Source: Lacrimispora sphenoides JCM 1415
GTDB taxonomy: Bacteria > Bacillota > Clostridia > Lachnospirales > Lachnospiraceae
DNA: 64,000 bases
Reading direction: 5' to 3'
NCBI RefSeq assembly: GCF_900105615.1
Contig: NZ_LT630003.1
Location: 2,976,001 to 3,040,000 of the forward strand
Positions 44,141 to 52,477 of the stretch are shown piece after piece. The position numbers and the translations under genes were made by a program. The number at the start of each line of letters is the position of its first letter. Within the stretch, counting starts at the first letter, position 1. The notes below the pieces were generated by a model, which had not been told where the DNA came from, made no database searches, and saw nothing but the letters and a program-made list of their open reading frames with translations.

Positions 44141-44626
44141 ATGTATAATCATGAACCCGAAGGGTATGTTTGCCCTTTTTGCCTAATAGTTGATGGAGTA
44201 GAAAATGAACATATATATACGAAACAGAACGATATAATATACAAAGATGACTATGTTACTGCATTTATTTCTTCTTGTTGGTGGAAAAATAATAAAGGTC
44301 ATGTCATTATTATTCCTAATAAACATATAGAGAACTTATATGATCTGCCATCTGAATTTTCTTACAGAATACATGATTTAGAAAAAGAAATCGCACTTGC
44401 ATTAAAAGAAACGTACAAATGTGATGGAGTATCTTCCAGACAGCATAATGAACCTTGTGGAAATCAAGATGTGTGGCATTATCATCTTCATGTATTTCCA
44501 AGATATGAGGGTGACAATTTATATAAGACAGACAGGGAAAACTCAAAGCCAGAAGAACGTTTAGAGTACGTCCAAAAATTAAGAGATTATTTTATCAAGA
44601 AGAACAATATAAATTTATTTATTTAA
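44141..44626 (+). CDS. HIT-domain protein
   Basis: A 161-residue histidine-triad protein: CPFC metal-binding-like pair near the N-terminus, GHVIIIPNKHIENLYDLP and the active-site triad HYHLHVFPR. HIT proteins hydrolyse nucleoside phosphoramidates or dinucleotides. GGAGG precedes the ATG. Its DNA is clearly AT-richer than its neighbours, hinting at acquisition from elsewhere. Confidence 0.88.
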   Translation: MYNHEPEGYVCPFCLIVDGVENEHIYTKQNDIIYKDDYVTAFISSCWWKNNKGHVIIIPNKHIENLYDLPSEFSYRIHDLEKEIALALKETYKCDGVSSRQHNEPCGNQDVWHYHLHVFPRYEGDNLYKTDRENSKPEERLEYVQKLRDYFIKKNNINLFI

Positions 44627-44653
44627 TTCATATATCAATATATGTGAATAAAG

Positions 44654-44681
44654 GGAAACTTTGAGAAAGGTTTCCTTTTTT
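44654..44681 (+). terminator. Terminator of the HIT gene
   Basis: GGAAAC / GTTTCC stem (44654-44675) followed by six T, 27 bases after the stop. Confidence 0.75.
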
Positions 44682-44720
44682 TAATATATAAATTATCAAC
44701 ACCATTCTTAAACATGACCT

Positions 44721-44785
44721 TAATAAAAAACAGATAGAAACGGATACCGATTTTAAATTTTCATACCATCGATATCCGTTTCTAT
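44721..44785 (-). terminator. Terminator of the candidate RNA gene
   Basis: ATAGAAACGGATACCGAT (44734-44751) and ATCGATATCCGTTTCTAT (44768-44785) pair over 18 bp with one G-U/mismatch; the minus strand continues CTGTTTTTTA. Confidence 0.8.
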
Positions 44786-45176
44786 ATTATTGAATCCATT
44801 GGTCTTGATACCTCGTTTCTCTCTCATGTCTGTTTCCTTGTACATAGTACACGATCTTCAGCATGATCTATGTTAATTTTTCCGCTCCCCGTTGTTATAC
44901 ACCAGATTCATGGGCTTTACTCTTTAACTGCTTCTCTCCTTACGTGTCCTAAATTTCTTAAGTTGGATCATTTGAATCTAATACAGTCTTTCCTTCTCAT
45001 GAATTCACTCTTTTTCATAAATGACTTATCATTGCTTCAAAGATTGGCTTTTAACATCGGCAGATTGGTTTTTCTTTTGCTTCACATATTATATAAATGA
45101 AGCGTGGCTGCTCTTCCTGGTGGACTGTACCTCCTTCTTTTAGATTTGACTTTCTTTATTTAAATCTTTTTGTTAT
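44722..45176 (-). ncRNA. Candidate non-coding RNA of about 450 nt
   Basis: A minus-strand transcript is predicted by a perfect promoter (45183-45211) and a strong terminator (44721-44785), with no protein gene between them. Inside are an AAGGAGG at about 45130, a small stem GCTTCA...TGAAGC (about 45080-45105) and only tiny open frames (up to about 25 codons). It does not resemble tmRNA, RNase P RNA or SRP RNA. Alternatives: mRNA of one or more very short peptides, or the remnant of a lost gene. Confidence 0.5.
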
Positions 45177-45182
45177 GGCTTT

Positions 45183-45211
45183 ATTATAACGTACAAGTTT
45201 TCTATTGTCAA
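45183..45211 (-). promoter_or_regulatory. Consensus sigma-A promoter of the candidate RNA gene
   Basis: TTGACA (45206-45211), 17-bp spacer, TATAAT (45183-45188) on the minus strand; both boxes match consensus exactly. Confidence 0.85.
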
Positions 45212-45355
45212 TACTTTTTAATATATTTTTATATATTAATTGTTAATTTTCAAATTGTATATAATTATTTAGAATTTATATGCATTTTTATAATGTTATT
45301 ATAAAACATCTTGTTGCCTTTATTCGAATATTATATAATGTTTGTATGTCTGCAC

Positions 45356-45399
45356 AAAAAGAAACAGAGTTAAATATCTGTTCGATTTAACTCTGTTTC
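45356..45399 (-). terminator. Terminator of chemoreceptor 2
   Basis: GAAACAGAGTTAAAT (45361-45375) pairs perfectly with ATTTAACTCTGTTTC (45385-45399); TTTTT follows on the minus strand. Confidence 0.9.
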
Positions 45400-45431
45400 C
45401 ACGATCCTTTATGAAATTCATTATGTATCTT

Positions 45432-47621
45432 TTAGTCTTCTCTTAAGCGGAAGCTCTTTACCAGTTCACGCAAAAGCTGCGCCTGTTGGGATAGTTCCTC
45501 ACTGGAAGCCGCACTTTCTTCCGCTGCCGCGGCATTGTTCTGAACTACAGAGGATATCCTTCCAAGCTCCTTGGTCACATCTTCCACTGCTCTTGCTTCC
45601 TGGGAGGCTATGGTTGAAATGGTATCCACGGAATCCACTGCCAGAGCGGAATCCTCCAACACCTTCATCATGGACTGAACGGTTTCATCCAATATCTCAT
45701 TGCCCTTTTCCACAGCATTTATGGAATCCCTGATTAATGCTGTGGTATTCTTCGCTGCTTCAGAGCTCTTCGCAGCCAGATTCCGTACCTCACCGGCAAC
45801 CACTGCGAATCCTCTTCCAGACTCTCCTGCCCTTGCGGCCTCTATTGCAGCATTTAATGCCAGGATATTGGTCTGGAATGCAATATCTTCAATCACCTTG
45901 ATAATCTTTCCGATCTCACCGGAAGAGACATGAATTTCATTCATGGCATTGGAAAGATTCTGCATGGACATATCGCAGTTTACCACCTCTGTACCGGTCA
46001 TCTGAACCTGTAAGGAAACTTCTCCGGCTTTTTCTGCCAGACGTCTGACTTTTTCTGCAACCTGGCTGATGGAGCCGGATAGCATTTCAACGGTTCTTTC
46101 CTGCTCCTCCGCACCATTTGCTAAAAGCTGGGAACCGCTTGCAACCTGTCCGGAGCTTACCGCTACCTGGGCAGCTGCCTGATTGACTTCATTCATAACC
46201 GAATTTAAATTCAAGACGATCTGCTTTACCGCCTTTTCAAGCTGGGAAAAATCTCCCTTAAGGCCCAGTTCCACGTCTAAGTCCAAATGGTTGTTTGCAA
46301 CTTCATTTAACGTAAAGGAAATTCGGTCTATTACCTCTTTTAAGTTCACTGTCATTCGTTCAAAGGAAGCTGCAACAAGGCCGATCTCATCGTTGGATTC
46401 CACATCAATAATGACACTTAAATCCCCTTCTGCGATCTGCCCGGCAGCCGCAACGATCTTATGGATCGGTTTTAACTGCCTTCTTATGATAAATGCAATG
46501 ATAAAGAGAATAACGATCATGGCTGTGATGGAAATAACGATCATCATGGAAGACATCCGGTCCGCTTCCCGGTTCATATCCCCCGCCTCCACCGCTGTGA
46601 CGGAATACCAGCTGGAACCATTTAACTGAATTGGCTCAAAGAAATAATAGGTATCTCCTTTTTTGCCTGGATCTACGGCATAAAAGTCGGAGCCAGAGGT
46701 AATTCCCGTATTTATCTTCTCTCTGCATGTCCCGCTGTTCACGAAATCAGAAACACTGGTTCCAACGAGACCGCTGCCTGTACTTTCTGAAATGATGGTT
46801 CCTGTTTCATTTAAAATGAAGGTTTGCATGCTTGGGTAGGAGGAACCTGCCGTTTTCATCTGGCTGAAGCGGTCCAGATCCACATCAATGGAAACCACAC
46901 ACAGCACCCTGTCGTTAACGATTACAGGCACCGCCATGGTAATGATCATCATTCCATTCGATTCATATGGCAGTGTGATGACCTGAGTCTTTTCTTCCAT
47001 CACCTTCACAAAATAATCCGCGGAAGAATAATCCTCGTACAGCCCGCAGTCCTTAACCGTCCCATCCTTGCCTGCATACAGGCCATAGCTTCTGGCTGCA
47101 GAACTCATGGCATACTGCTCAAACAGAATACCGATTCCTACGATATCTTCGGAATAGAGAACTGAGGACTTGATGGTCGTCATCATATAATCCTCCATTC
47201 TCATGCCATAGCTGTCCAGGGTCATATTATCAAATACCTGGCTTTTATACAGCGGCTCAGCCGAAGGGCCTGACTTAATCCTCAGCCCCTGGAGAACCTT
47301 TCGGTTAGCCGCTGAATTCTCAAGATAGTACGTAATATTGTCTGATACCTGCCTTGCCTCATCAAGCGTCTGCTGGATCACCTTTCCGTTCTCGGATGCC
47401 AGAGTCTTTAACTCCCTGAAAGCGGACTGCTTCATGGCGTTTTTTGTCATTCTGGAGGTAACTCCGATCAAACCCGTAAAAACGACCACCAGCATAATTC
47501 CTGCGATGAGTGCAATCCTGGTTGAAAGCTGATATTTTCCTGCCCCTTTCTTCTTTAACCAGGACAACCCTTTGCTACTTAAATCACGACTCCTCCATTT
47601 TCTCAAAAACTGTACCTTCAT
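45432..47621 (-). CDS. Methyl-accepting chemotaxis protein 2 (dCache type)
   Basis: 729 residues. First helix near 33-55 (IALIAGIMLVVVFTGLIGV), a large extracellular dCache-type sensor to about 350, second helix MMIVISITAMIVILFIIAFII, HAMP (RRQLKPIHKIVAAAGQIAEGDLSV), and signalling tip [53 protein letters not shown] precedes the ATG. Related to, but not a duplicate of, the receptor at 36.7 kb. Confidence 0.95.
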   Translation of the reverse strand: MKVQFLRKWRSRDLSSKGLSWLKKKGAGKYQLSTRIALIAGIMLVVVFTGLIGVTSRMTKNAMKQSAFRELKTLASENGKVIQQTLDEARQVSDNITYYLENSAANRKVLQGLRIKSGPSAEPLYKSQVFDNMTLDSYGMRMEDYMMTTIKSSVLYSEDIVGIGILFEQYAMSSAARSYGLYAGKDGTVKDCGLYEDYSSADYFVKVMEEKTQVITLPYESNGMMIITMAVPVIVNDRVLCVVSIDVDLDRFSQMKTAGSSYPSMQTFILNETGTIISESTGSGLVGTSVSDFVNSGTCREKINTGITSGSDFYAVDPGKKGDTYYFFEPIQLNGSSWYSVTAVEAGDMNREADRMSSMMIVISITAMIVILFIIAFIIRRQLKPIHKIVAAAGQIAEGDLSVIIDVESNDEIGLVAASFERMTVNLKEVIDRISFTLNEVANNHLDLDVELGLKGDFSQLEKAVKQIVLNLNSVMNEVNQAAAQVAVSSGQVASGSQLLANGAEEQERTVEMLSGSISQVAEKVRRLAEKAGEVSLQVQMTGTEVVNCDMSMQNLSNAMNEIHVSSGEIGKIIKVIEDIAFQTNILALNAAIEAARAGESGRGFAVVAGEVRNLAAKSSEAAKNTTALIRDSINAVEKGNEILDETVQSMMKVLEDSALAVDSVDTISTIASQEARAVEDVTKELGRISSVVQNNAAAAEESAASSEELSQQAQLLRELVKSFRLRED

Positions 47622-47659
47622 TGCATAATCCCCCTCTGTAAGTTACAACCTTTACGGGA

Positions 47660-47688
47660 ATTATACCATAATCTACCAAAAAGTAAAA
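47660..47688 (-). promoter_or_regulatory. Promoter of chemoreceptor 2
   Basis: Minus-strand TTTTAC (47683-47688), 17-bp spacer, TATAAT (47660-47665). Confidence 0.6.
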
Positions 47689-47727
47689 CGTATTTTCATT
47701 TTTTTTGTAACATTTTTACAATTTTTT

Positions 47728-49602
47728 TTAGCTTTCCTGGGTTCCGGCAGTCTCAAAACCTGCGATCCTCATGAACTCTTCCCCTGTTATGGTTTCCCGT
47801 TCCAGGAGATATTCTGCGATCTCATGCAGCTTTGTAACATTTTCCTTAAGAATATGAAAAGCCTTCTGATGCTGTTCCTTTACGATTCTGATCACGGTAT
47901 CATCGATCTGCTTTGCCGTTTCAGGAGAACAGGCAAGAGTGGTGTCTCCGCCCAGATACTGGTTGGTTACAGTCTCAAGGGCCACCATATCAAACTCATC
48001 GCTCATGCCGTAACGGGTCACCATAGCCCTGGCAATTCTGGTAGCCTGTTCGATATCATTGGAAGCGCCGCTGGTGACTGTATCAAATATCAACTCTTCT
48101 GCCGCCCTTCCTCCGGTAAAGGTGGCAATCTTGCTTAAGGCAGCCTCCTTTGTCAATAAGTGACGTTCTTCTTCATCCACCTGCATGGTATAGCCGAGGG
48201 CGCCGGAAGTTCTTGGAATAATGGTGATCTTATGAACAGGCGCTGAATGGTTCTGGCAGGCAGCAACAAGCGCATGCCCTACCTCATGATAAGCAATGAT
48301 CTTCCTTTCCCTGGAATTAACAGAAGCATCCTTTTTCTGGTATCCGGCGATTACTACCTCTACGCTTTCCTCCAAGTCTCTCTGAGTTACGGTTTTTCTG
48401 CCTAACCGGACTGCCCGGAGCGCCGCCTCATTCACAATATTGGCAAGCTCTGCACCGCTGGACCCGGCCGTGGCAAGTGCGATTCCATGAAAATCCACAT
48501 CATCGGACAGTTTTACATTTTTACCGTGAACCTTTAATATGGCCTCCCTGCCATTAAGATCGGGAAGCTCCACAGGGATCCTGCGGTCAAAACGGCCCGG
48601 CCTTAAAAGAGCTTTATCAAGGGAATCCGGACGGTTGGTGGCTGCCAGTATGACAACGCCTTTTCTTCCGTCAAATCCATCCATCTCAGCCAAGAGCTGG
48701 TTTAAGGTCTGTTCCCGTTCGTCGTTTCCTGTGAAGCCGCCACCGTCACGTTTCTTGCCTATGGTATCAATTTCATCGATGAATACAATACAGGGGGCCT
48801 TTTCAGTGGCCTGCTTAAATAAGTCCCTGACCTTTGCCGCACCCATACCCACAAACATTTCCACGAATTCAGAGCCAGATATGGAGAAAAACGGCACATG
48901 TGCTTCACCTGCTACCGCCCTGGCAAGGAGTGTCTTACCGGTTCCGGGAGGGCCTACTAGAAGGGCACCTTTGGGAAGGGATGCACCGATATCCGCATAC
49001 TTCTGGGGGTTATGAAGAAAATCCACAATCTCCGTTAAAGCTTCCTTTGCCTCCTCCTGGCCGGCCACATCCCGGAATGTTTTTCCTGTCTCGGATTCCG
49101 CATAGATTTTCGGATTGGATTTTCCAAAGCTCATGGCATTGCCGCCGCCCATCTTTTTTTGTATTTGCCCGGATAGAAAATTTCCCAGGAACACAAAGAT
49201 CAAAATGGGAATGATCCAGGTAAGCAAAATGGAAAGCAAGGGGGACATTTGCTCTACAATCGCCTTTTCAAAAGAAACATCATGGGCTATCAGCCTTTCG
49301 GTAAGTGTATCATCCGGCCACAGTCCGGTCTTATATACATCGTACACAGGCTTGCCTTCCCAGTCCTTCTTTCCGGTATCTGATTTAAACTGGATCTCTG
49401 TTTCTGTCTTTGCAACTGCCTGAACTTTCCCCTGGTCTACCATCTCCAGAAACGTGCTGTAGGGAACCTCAGTCACGGATTTGGACTGAATCCATGGAAC
49501 CGTCAATGCATTGAACAATATCATGACTAATAAAACGATTACATAGTAAAAAATAAACGGTTTTTTCTGCTTATTTTGTGTATTATCATCTTTCAAACCC
49601 AT
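47728..49602 (-). CDS. ftsH: ATP-dependent zinc metalloprotease FtsH
   Basis: 624 residues: two transmembrane helices (about 17-37 and 121-141) flanking a short external domain, AAA+ ATPase with Walker A GPPGTGKT (217-224) and Walker B CIVFIDEID, SRH ATNRPDSLDKALLRPGRFDR, and the zinc protease motif HEVGH (439-443). Hexameric membrane protease for quality control. AAAAGGAGG precedes the ATG. It follows a flavodoxin gene by 21 bases. Confidence 0.97.
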   Translation of the reverse strand: MGLKDDNTQNKQKKPFIFYYVIVLLVMILFNALTVPWIQSKSVTEVPYSTFLEMVDQGKVQAVAKTETEIQFKSDTGKKDWEGKPVYDVYKTGLWPDDTLTERLIAHDVSFEKAIVEQMSPLLSILLTWIIPILIFVFLGNFLSGQIQKKMGGGNAMSFGKSNPKIYAESETGKTFRDVAGQEEAKEALTEIVDFLHNPQKYADIGASLPKGALLVGPPGTGKTLLARAVAGEAHVPFFSISGSEFVEMFVGMGAAKVRDLFKQATEKAPCIVFIDEIDTIGKKRDGGGFTGNDEREQTLNQLLAEMDGFDGRKGVVILAATNRPDSLDKALLRPGRFDRRIPVELPDLNGREAILKVHGKNVKLSDDVDFHGIALATAGSSGAELANIVNEAALRAVRLGRKTVTQRDLEESVEVVIAGYQKKDASVNSRERKIIAYHEVGHALVAACQNHSAPVHKITIIPRTSGALGYTMQVDEEERHLLTKEAALSKIATFTGGRAAEELIFDTVTSGASNDIEQATRIARAMVTRYGMSDEFDMVALETVTNQYLGGDTTLACSPETAKQIDDTVIRIVKEQHQKAFHILKENVTKLHEIAEYLLERETITGEEFMRIAGFETAGTQES

Positions 49603-49623
49603 AATACTCCTCCTTTTCTTTTG

Positions 49624-50127
49624 TTACTCCTTAAGAACCGATTTTACAAATTCTTCCGCGTCCTTAAAATCCTGTTCATTGGGATGCAGCATCCCATCCT
49701 CATATGCGGATATCATGGCTCTGATCTGAGGAGTGTCGTGAATCGCCTGCATTTGCCTGTATTTTTCTAAAATCTGGGGAGCCATCTTTCCTCCGCACAT
49801 AAAACAGCCAAGATATTCATTATCATCAGGAAGGAATACAGCCACCTGCTTTTCCACCTGTTTATAATATTCTTTATTTCCGGAAAGCCCGCAGGTTCCA
49901 AACAAGGCAACCCGTTTGCCGTGGAGATCCGAAAGAAAGTCAAGCACTTCCGTTTTACAGGTTCCCCGGTTATTCCAGAAACCTACAAAATACGTATCCG
50001 CTTCTTCTCCATGAAGTTCCTCCAGACTGACAATATCCTTGGATTTTCCAGGAAGGGTTTTAAAAATTTTCATGGCAACCTTCTGGGTATTTCCAGTATT
50101 ACTTGTATATACAACTAAATAGTCCAT
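49624..50127 (-). CDS. Flavodoxin-family protein
   Basis: 167 residues with the FMN phosphate loop VVYTSNTGNTQKVA near the N-terminus, FVGFWNNRGTCKTEVLDFL and VALFGTCGLSGNKEYY. Cytosolic FMN electron carrier or small flavoprotein oxidoreductase; partner unknown. The C-terminal 50 residues (CMCGGKM, HPNEQDFKDAEEFVKSVL) are an extension beyond minimal flavodoxin. GGAGG precedes the ATG. Confidence 0.85.
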   Translation of the reverse strand: MDYLVVYTSNTGNTQKVAMKIFKTLPGKSKDIVSLEELHGEEADTYFVGFWNNRGTCKTEVLDFLSDLHGKRVALFGTCGLSGNKEYYKQVEKQVAVFLPDDNEYLGCFMCGGKMAPQILEKYRQMQAIHDTPQIRAMISAYEDGMLHPNEQDFKDAEEFVKSVLKE

Positions 50128-50264
50128 ACATTCAGCCTCCTATGAGATTAAAATATACCAAATCTAGCTATTTATCAAGAGATTGCGGAAAATGTTAATA
50201 CAATTTATGTAACTTTTAGAATCTATATGGCAAAATGCACGGTTATTTCCTTAAAATTTGAAAA

Positions 50265-50301
50265 AGCTTTGGAACTGCTGACACCCAGCCATTCCAAAGC
50301 T
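50265..50301 (-). terminator. Terminator of the tetrapyrrole operon
   Basis: AGCTTTGGAA pairs with TTCCAAAGCT; TTTTTC follows on the minus strand, 15 bases past hemL. Confidence 0.85.
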
Positions 50302-50315
50302 ATATTTTACCATTC

Positions 50316-51593
50316 TTAAGAAATAATTCCGGCTGCATCCTTTATGATGCTGCAGGTTTTTTCAATATCCTCATCTGTATGTGCCGCAGAAAGAAACAAA
50401 ATTTCAAACTGGGAAGGAGCCGTGTAAATGCCGTGCTCCAAAAGATAATGAAAATAGGTTCCATACTTAACCGTGTCCGAAGCCAGAGCTGTATCAAAAT
50501 CCACCACCTGGTCTTTTGTGAAAAATACGCTGAAAAGAGAGCCTGCCTGATTCACCCAGGTTTCCGGAAGCGTTTCCTTAAGAGTTTTCACAAGCTTTCC
50601 GGCCTTTTCTTCCAGAGAAGAATAGATTCCCGGCTGCTCCATTAAGGTCCTGATGGTAGCGATTCCAGCTGTCGTTGCAATGGGATTGCCGGAAAGGGTT
50701 CCTGCCTGATATACCTTCCCCAAAGGAGAAACCACCTCCATGATCTCTTTCCTTCCACCATACACTCCCATCGGCATTCCACCGCCTGCGATCTTTCCGA
50801 GGGCTGTCATATCAGGAGTAACACCGTAATATCCCTGTGCGCCTCCAAGCCCCATACGAAATCCGGTAATGACCTCATCAAAGATGAGAACCGCTCCATA
50901 CTTTGCCGTAATTTCCCTTAAAAATCCCAAAAAGCCGGGCTTTGGCGGAACGAGCCCCATATTGGCTGCCACCGGCTCCACCACTAGTGCTCCGATGTCA
51001 TCGGGAAATTCTGAAAACAGCTTTTTGACGGAATCCTCATCATTATATCTGGCTAACAATGTGTGCTGGGTATAGGAAGCCGGTACACCGGCACTGTCCG
51101 GTGCAGATTCTGTCAGGGCACCGGAACCAGCCTTAACTAAAAGTCCGTCGGAATGTCCATGATAGCAGCCAATAAACTTTATGATCTTATCCCTTCCCGT
51201 ATAGCCTCTTGCCGCGCGGATCGCACTCATGACCGCTTCTGTTCCGGAGCTTACCATACGCATCATCTCCATGGAAGGAATACACTCCCTGATCAGTGTA
51301 CCCAGAACCAGCTCCTTTCTGGTAGGCGCGCCAAAAGATAAGCCGTAAAGACAGGCCTCTCTCACTGCTTCCACCACAGGCCCGCAGGCATGCCCAAGAA
51401 TGGATGGCCCCCATGAATTCACGTAATCAATGTATTCATTTCCATCCTCATCGAAAATATGAGAGCCTGACGCCCGTTTTACAAAGACCGGTACTCCTCC
51501 CACGGAGCCAAAAGCACGAACCGGGCTGTTGACCCCGCCCGGGAAATACTCTCTTGATTTTTCAAATAATGTTTTAGATTCTTCTATTTTCAT
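50316..51593 (-). CDS. hemL: Glutamate-1-semialdehyde 2,1-aminomutase
   Basis: 425 residues, class-III aminotransferase fold: YFPGGVNSPVRAFGSVGG, MVSSGTEAVMSAIRAARGYTGRDKIIKFIGCYHGHSD, IFDEVITGFR, and LGKIAGGGMPMG with the PLP lysine. It makes 5-aminolevulinate from glutamate-1-semialdehyde, the step after HemA in the C5 pathway. AGGAG precedes the ATG. Confidence 0.97.
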   Translation of the reverse strand: MKIEESKTLFEKSREYFPGGVNSPVRAFGSVGGVPVFVKRASGSHIFDEDGNEYIDYVNSWGPSILGHACGPVVEAVREACLYGLSFGAPTRKELVLGTLIRECIPSMEMMRMVSSGTEAVMSAIRAARGYTGRDKIIKFIGCYHGHSDGLLVKAGSGALTESAPDSAGVPASYTQHTLLARYNDEDSVKKLFSEFPDDIGALVVEPVAANMGLVPPKPGFLGFLREITAKYGAVLIFDEVITGFRMGLGGAQGYYGVTPDMTALGKIAGGGMPMGVYGGRKEIMEVVSPLGKVYQAGTLSGNPIATTAGIATIRTLMEQPGIYSSLEEKAGKLVKTLKETLPETWVNQAGSLFSVFFTKDQVVDFDTALASDTVKYGTYFHYLLEHGIYTAPSQFEILFLSAAHTDEDIEKTCSIIKDAAGIIS

Positions 51594-51647
51594 TCTAACT
51601 GACTCCTTTTCAATCCGTAAGATAGCTTCCGTTTCTTGTTAAATTGA

Positions 51648-52460
51648 TCATTTAATACCCAGGCGCATGCGATAACAGAAGTCCGCTTCCATCGTCTCAC
51701 CGGCGAATACACACTGTATCGTCTCAATGTATTCATCCAGAGCACTCTTAATTAAATCCGGCTTATGTTTGATGATGCTTTGGAGTCCGCTTTGGCTTAA
51801 CGTCATTCTGATAAATCTTTTGGCATCACAGGATTCCCTGTTTGCAAAAACAATTTCTCTTTGATAACGAAAGTAACCGCTATTTTTGATATTGGACAGA
51901 TGTTTATTTTTATCCCATCTTATATAATCATCTTTCAAATCCTTATGTTCTTCCTCCAGGCAGCTGACTTTATAAAATAGCTGCTTGTGGGCAAGCTCCG
52001 CTTCCCATTTGCAGACAGGCGGCCAGTCGTAATCGACCGCAGCAAATATGCCGCCGGACTTTAGTATGCGGTTTACTTCTGCCAGAGTTAATGCAGGGTT
52101 CATCCAATGAAAAGACTGGGAACAGATAACAACATCAGCATAATCGCTGCTTAAACCTGTCTCATGGGCGAACGCTTTCTTAAATGAAATGTTTTTATCT
52201 GATTTCTTATTGGCAGCCAGGAACATATCATCACTTGGTTCAATACCGATTATGGCGTTGCAATGGTTTTTCCATGCAGTTGTTGATAAGCCCGAACCGC
52301 AGCCTAAGTCAACTACAATATTTGCCTTCTTATTTAAATATCTTGTTATGATCTCGATCGGATATTCTGGCATTTCCGGCCTTGTCTGATCATAGACATC
52401 CGCAAATCCTAAAAACCGATCCTTATTCTTCATTTCCACATTCTTTATTGATGGATCCAA
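51648..52460 (-). CDS. Class I SAM-dependent methyltransferase
   Basis: About 270 residues from TTG 52460 (AGGAG eight bases ahead); MKNKDRF at 52433 is an alternative start. VVDLGCGSGLSTTAWKNHCNAIIGIEPSDDM is the SAM-binding motif, SQSFHWMNPALTLAEVNRILKSGGIFAAVDYDW the next conserved strands. Substrate unknown. It sits inside the tetrapyrrole operon where clostridia usually carry hemB; whether it has any tetrapyrrole role is unclear. Confidence 0.85.
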   Translation of the reverse strand: MDPSIKNVEMKNKDRFLGFADVYDQTRPEMPEYPIEIITRYLNKKANIVVDLGCGSGLSTTAWKNHCNAIIGIEPSDDMFLAANKKSDKNISFKKAFAHETGLSSDYADVVICSQSFHWMNPALTLAEVNRILKSGGIFAAVDYDWPPVCKWEAELAHKQLFYKVSCLEEEHKDLKDDYIRWDKNKHLSNIKNSGYFRYQREIVFANRESCDAKRFIRMTLSQSGLQSIIKHKPDLIKSALDEYIETIQCVFAGETMEADFCYRMRLGIK

Positions 52461-52477
52461 TGAATCATCTCCTATTC

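Larger units (their letters stand above)
44627..45431. other. 805-base region without confident protein genes
   Basis: Contains the HIT gene terminator, a candidate minus-strand RNA gene with promoter and terminator, an AT-rich stretch (45215-45350) and the chemoreceptor terminator. Short frames on both strands exist, e.g. a plus-strand 76-codon frame at 44870, but none has a ribosome site and sensible context. Confidence 0.6.

Noticed and set aside
44870..45100. Plus-strand 76-codon hydrophobic frame
   Set aside because: No ribosome site or promoter on that strand, and it lies antisense to the candidate RNA transcript.
45080..45140. Protein start after the AAGGAGG in the candidate RNA
   Set aside because: No ATG, GTG or TTG at a usable distance leads to more than a few codons.
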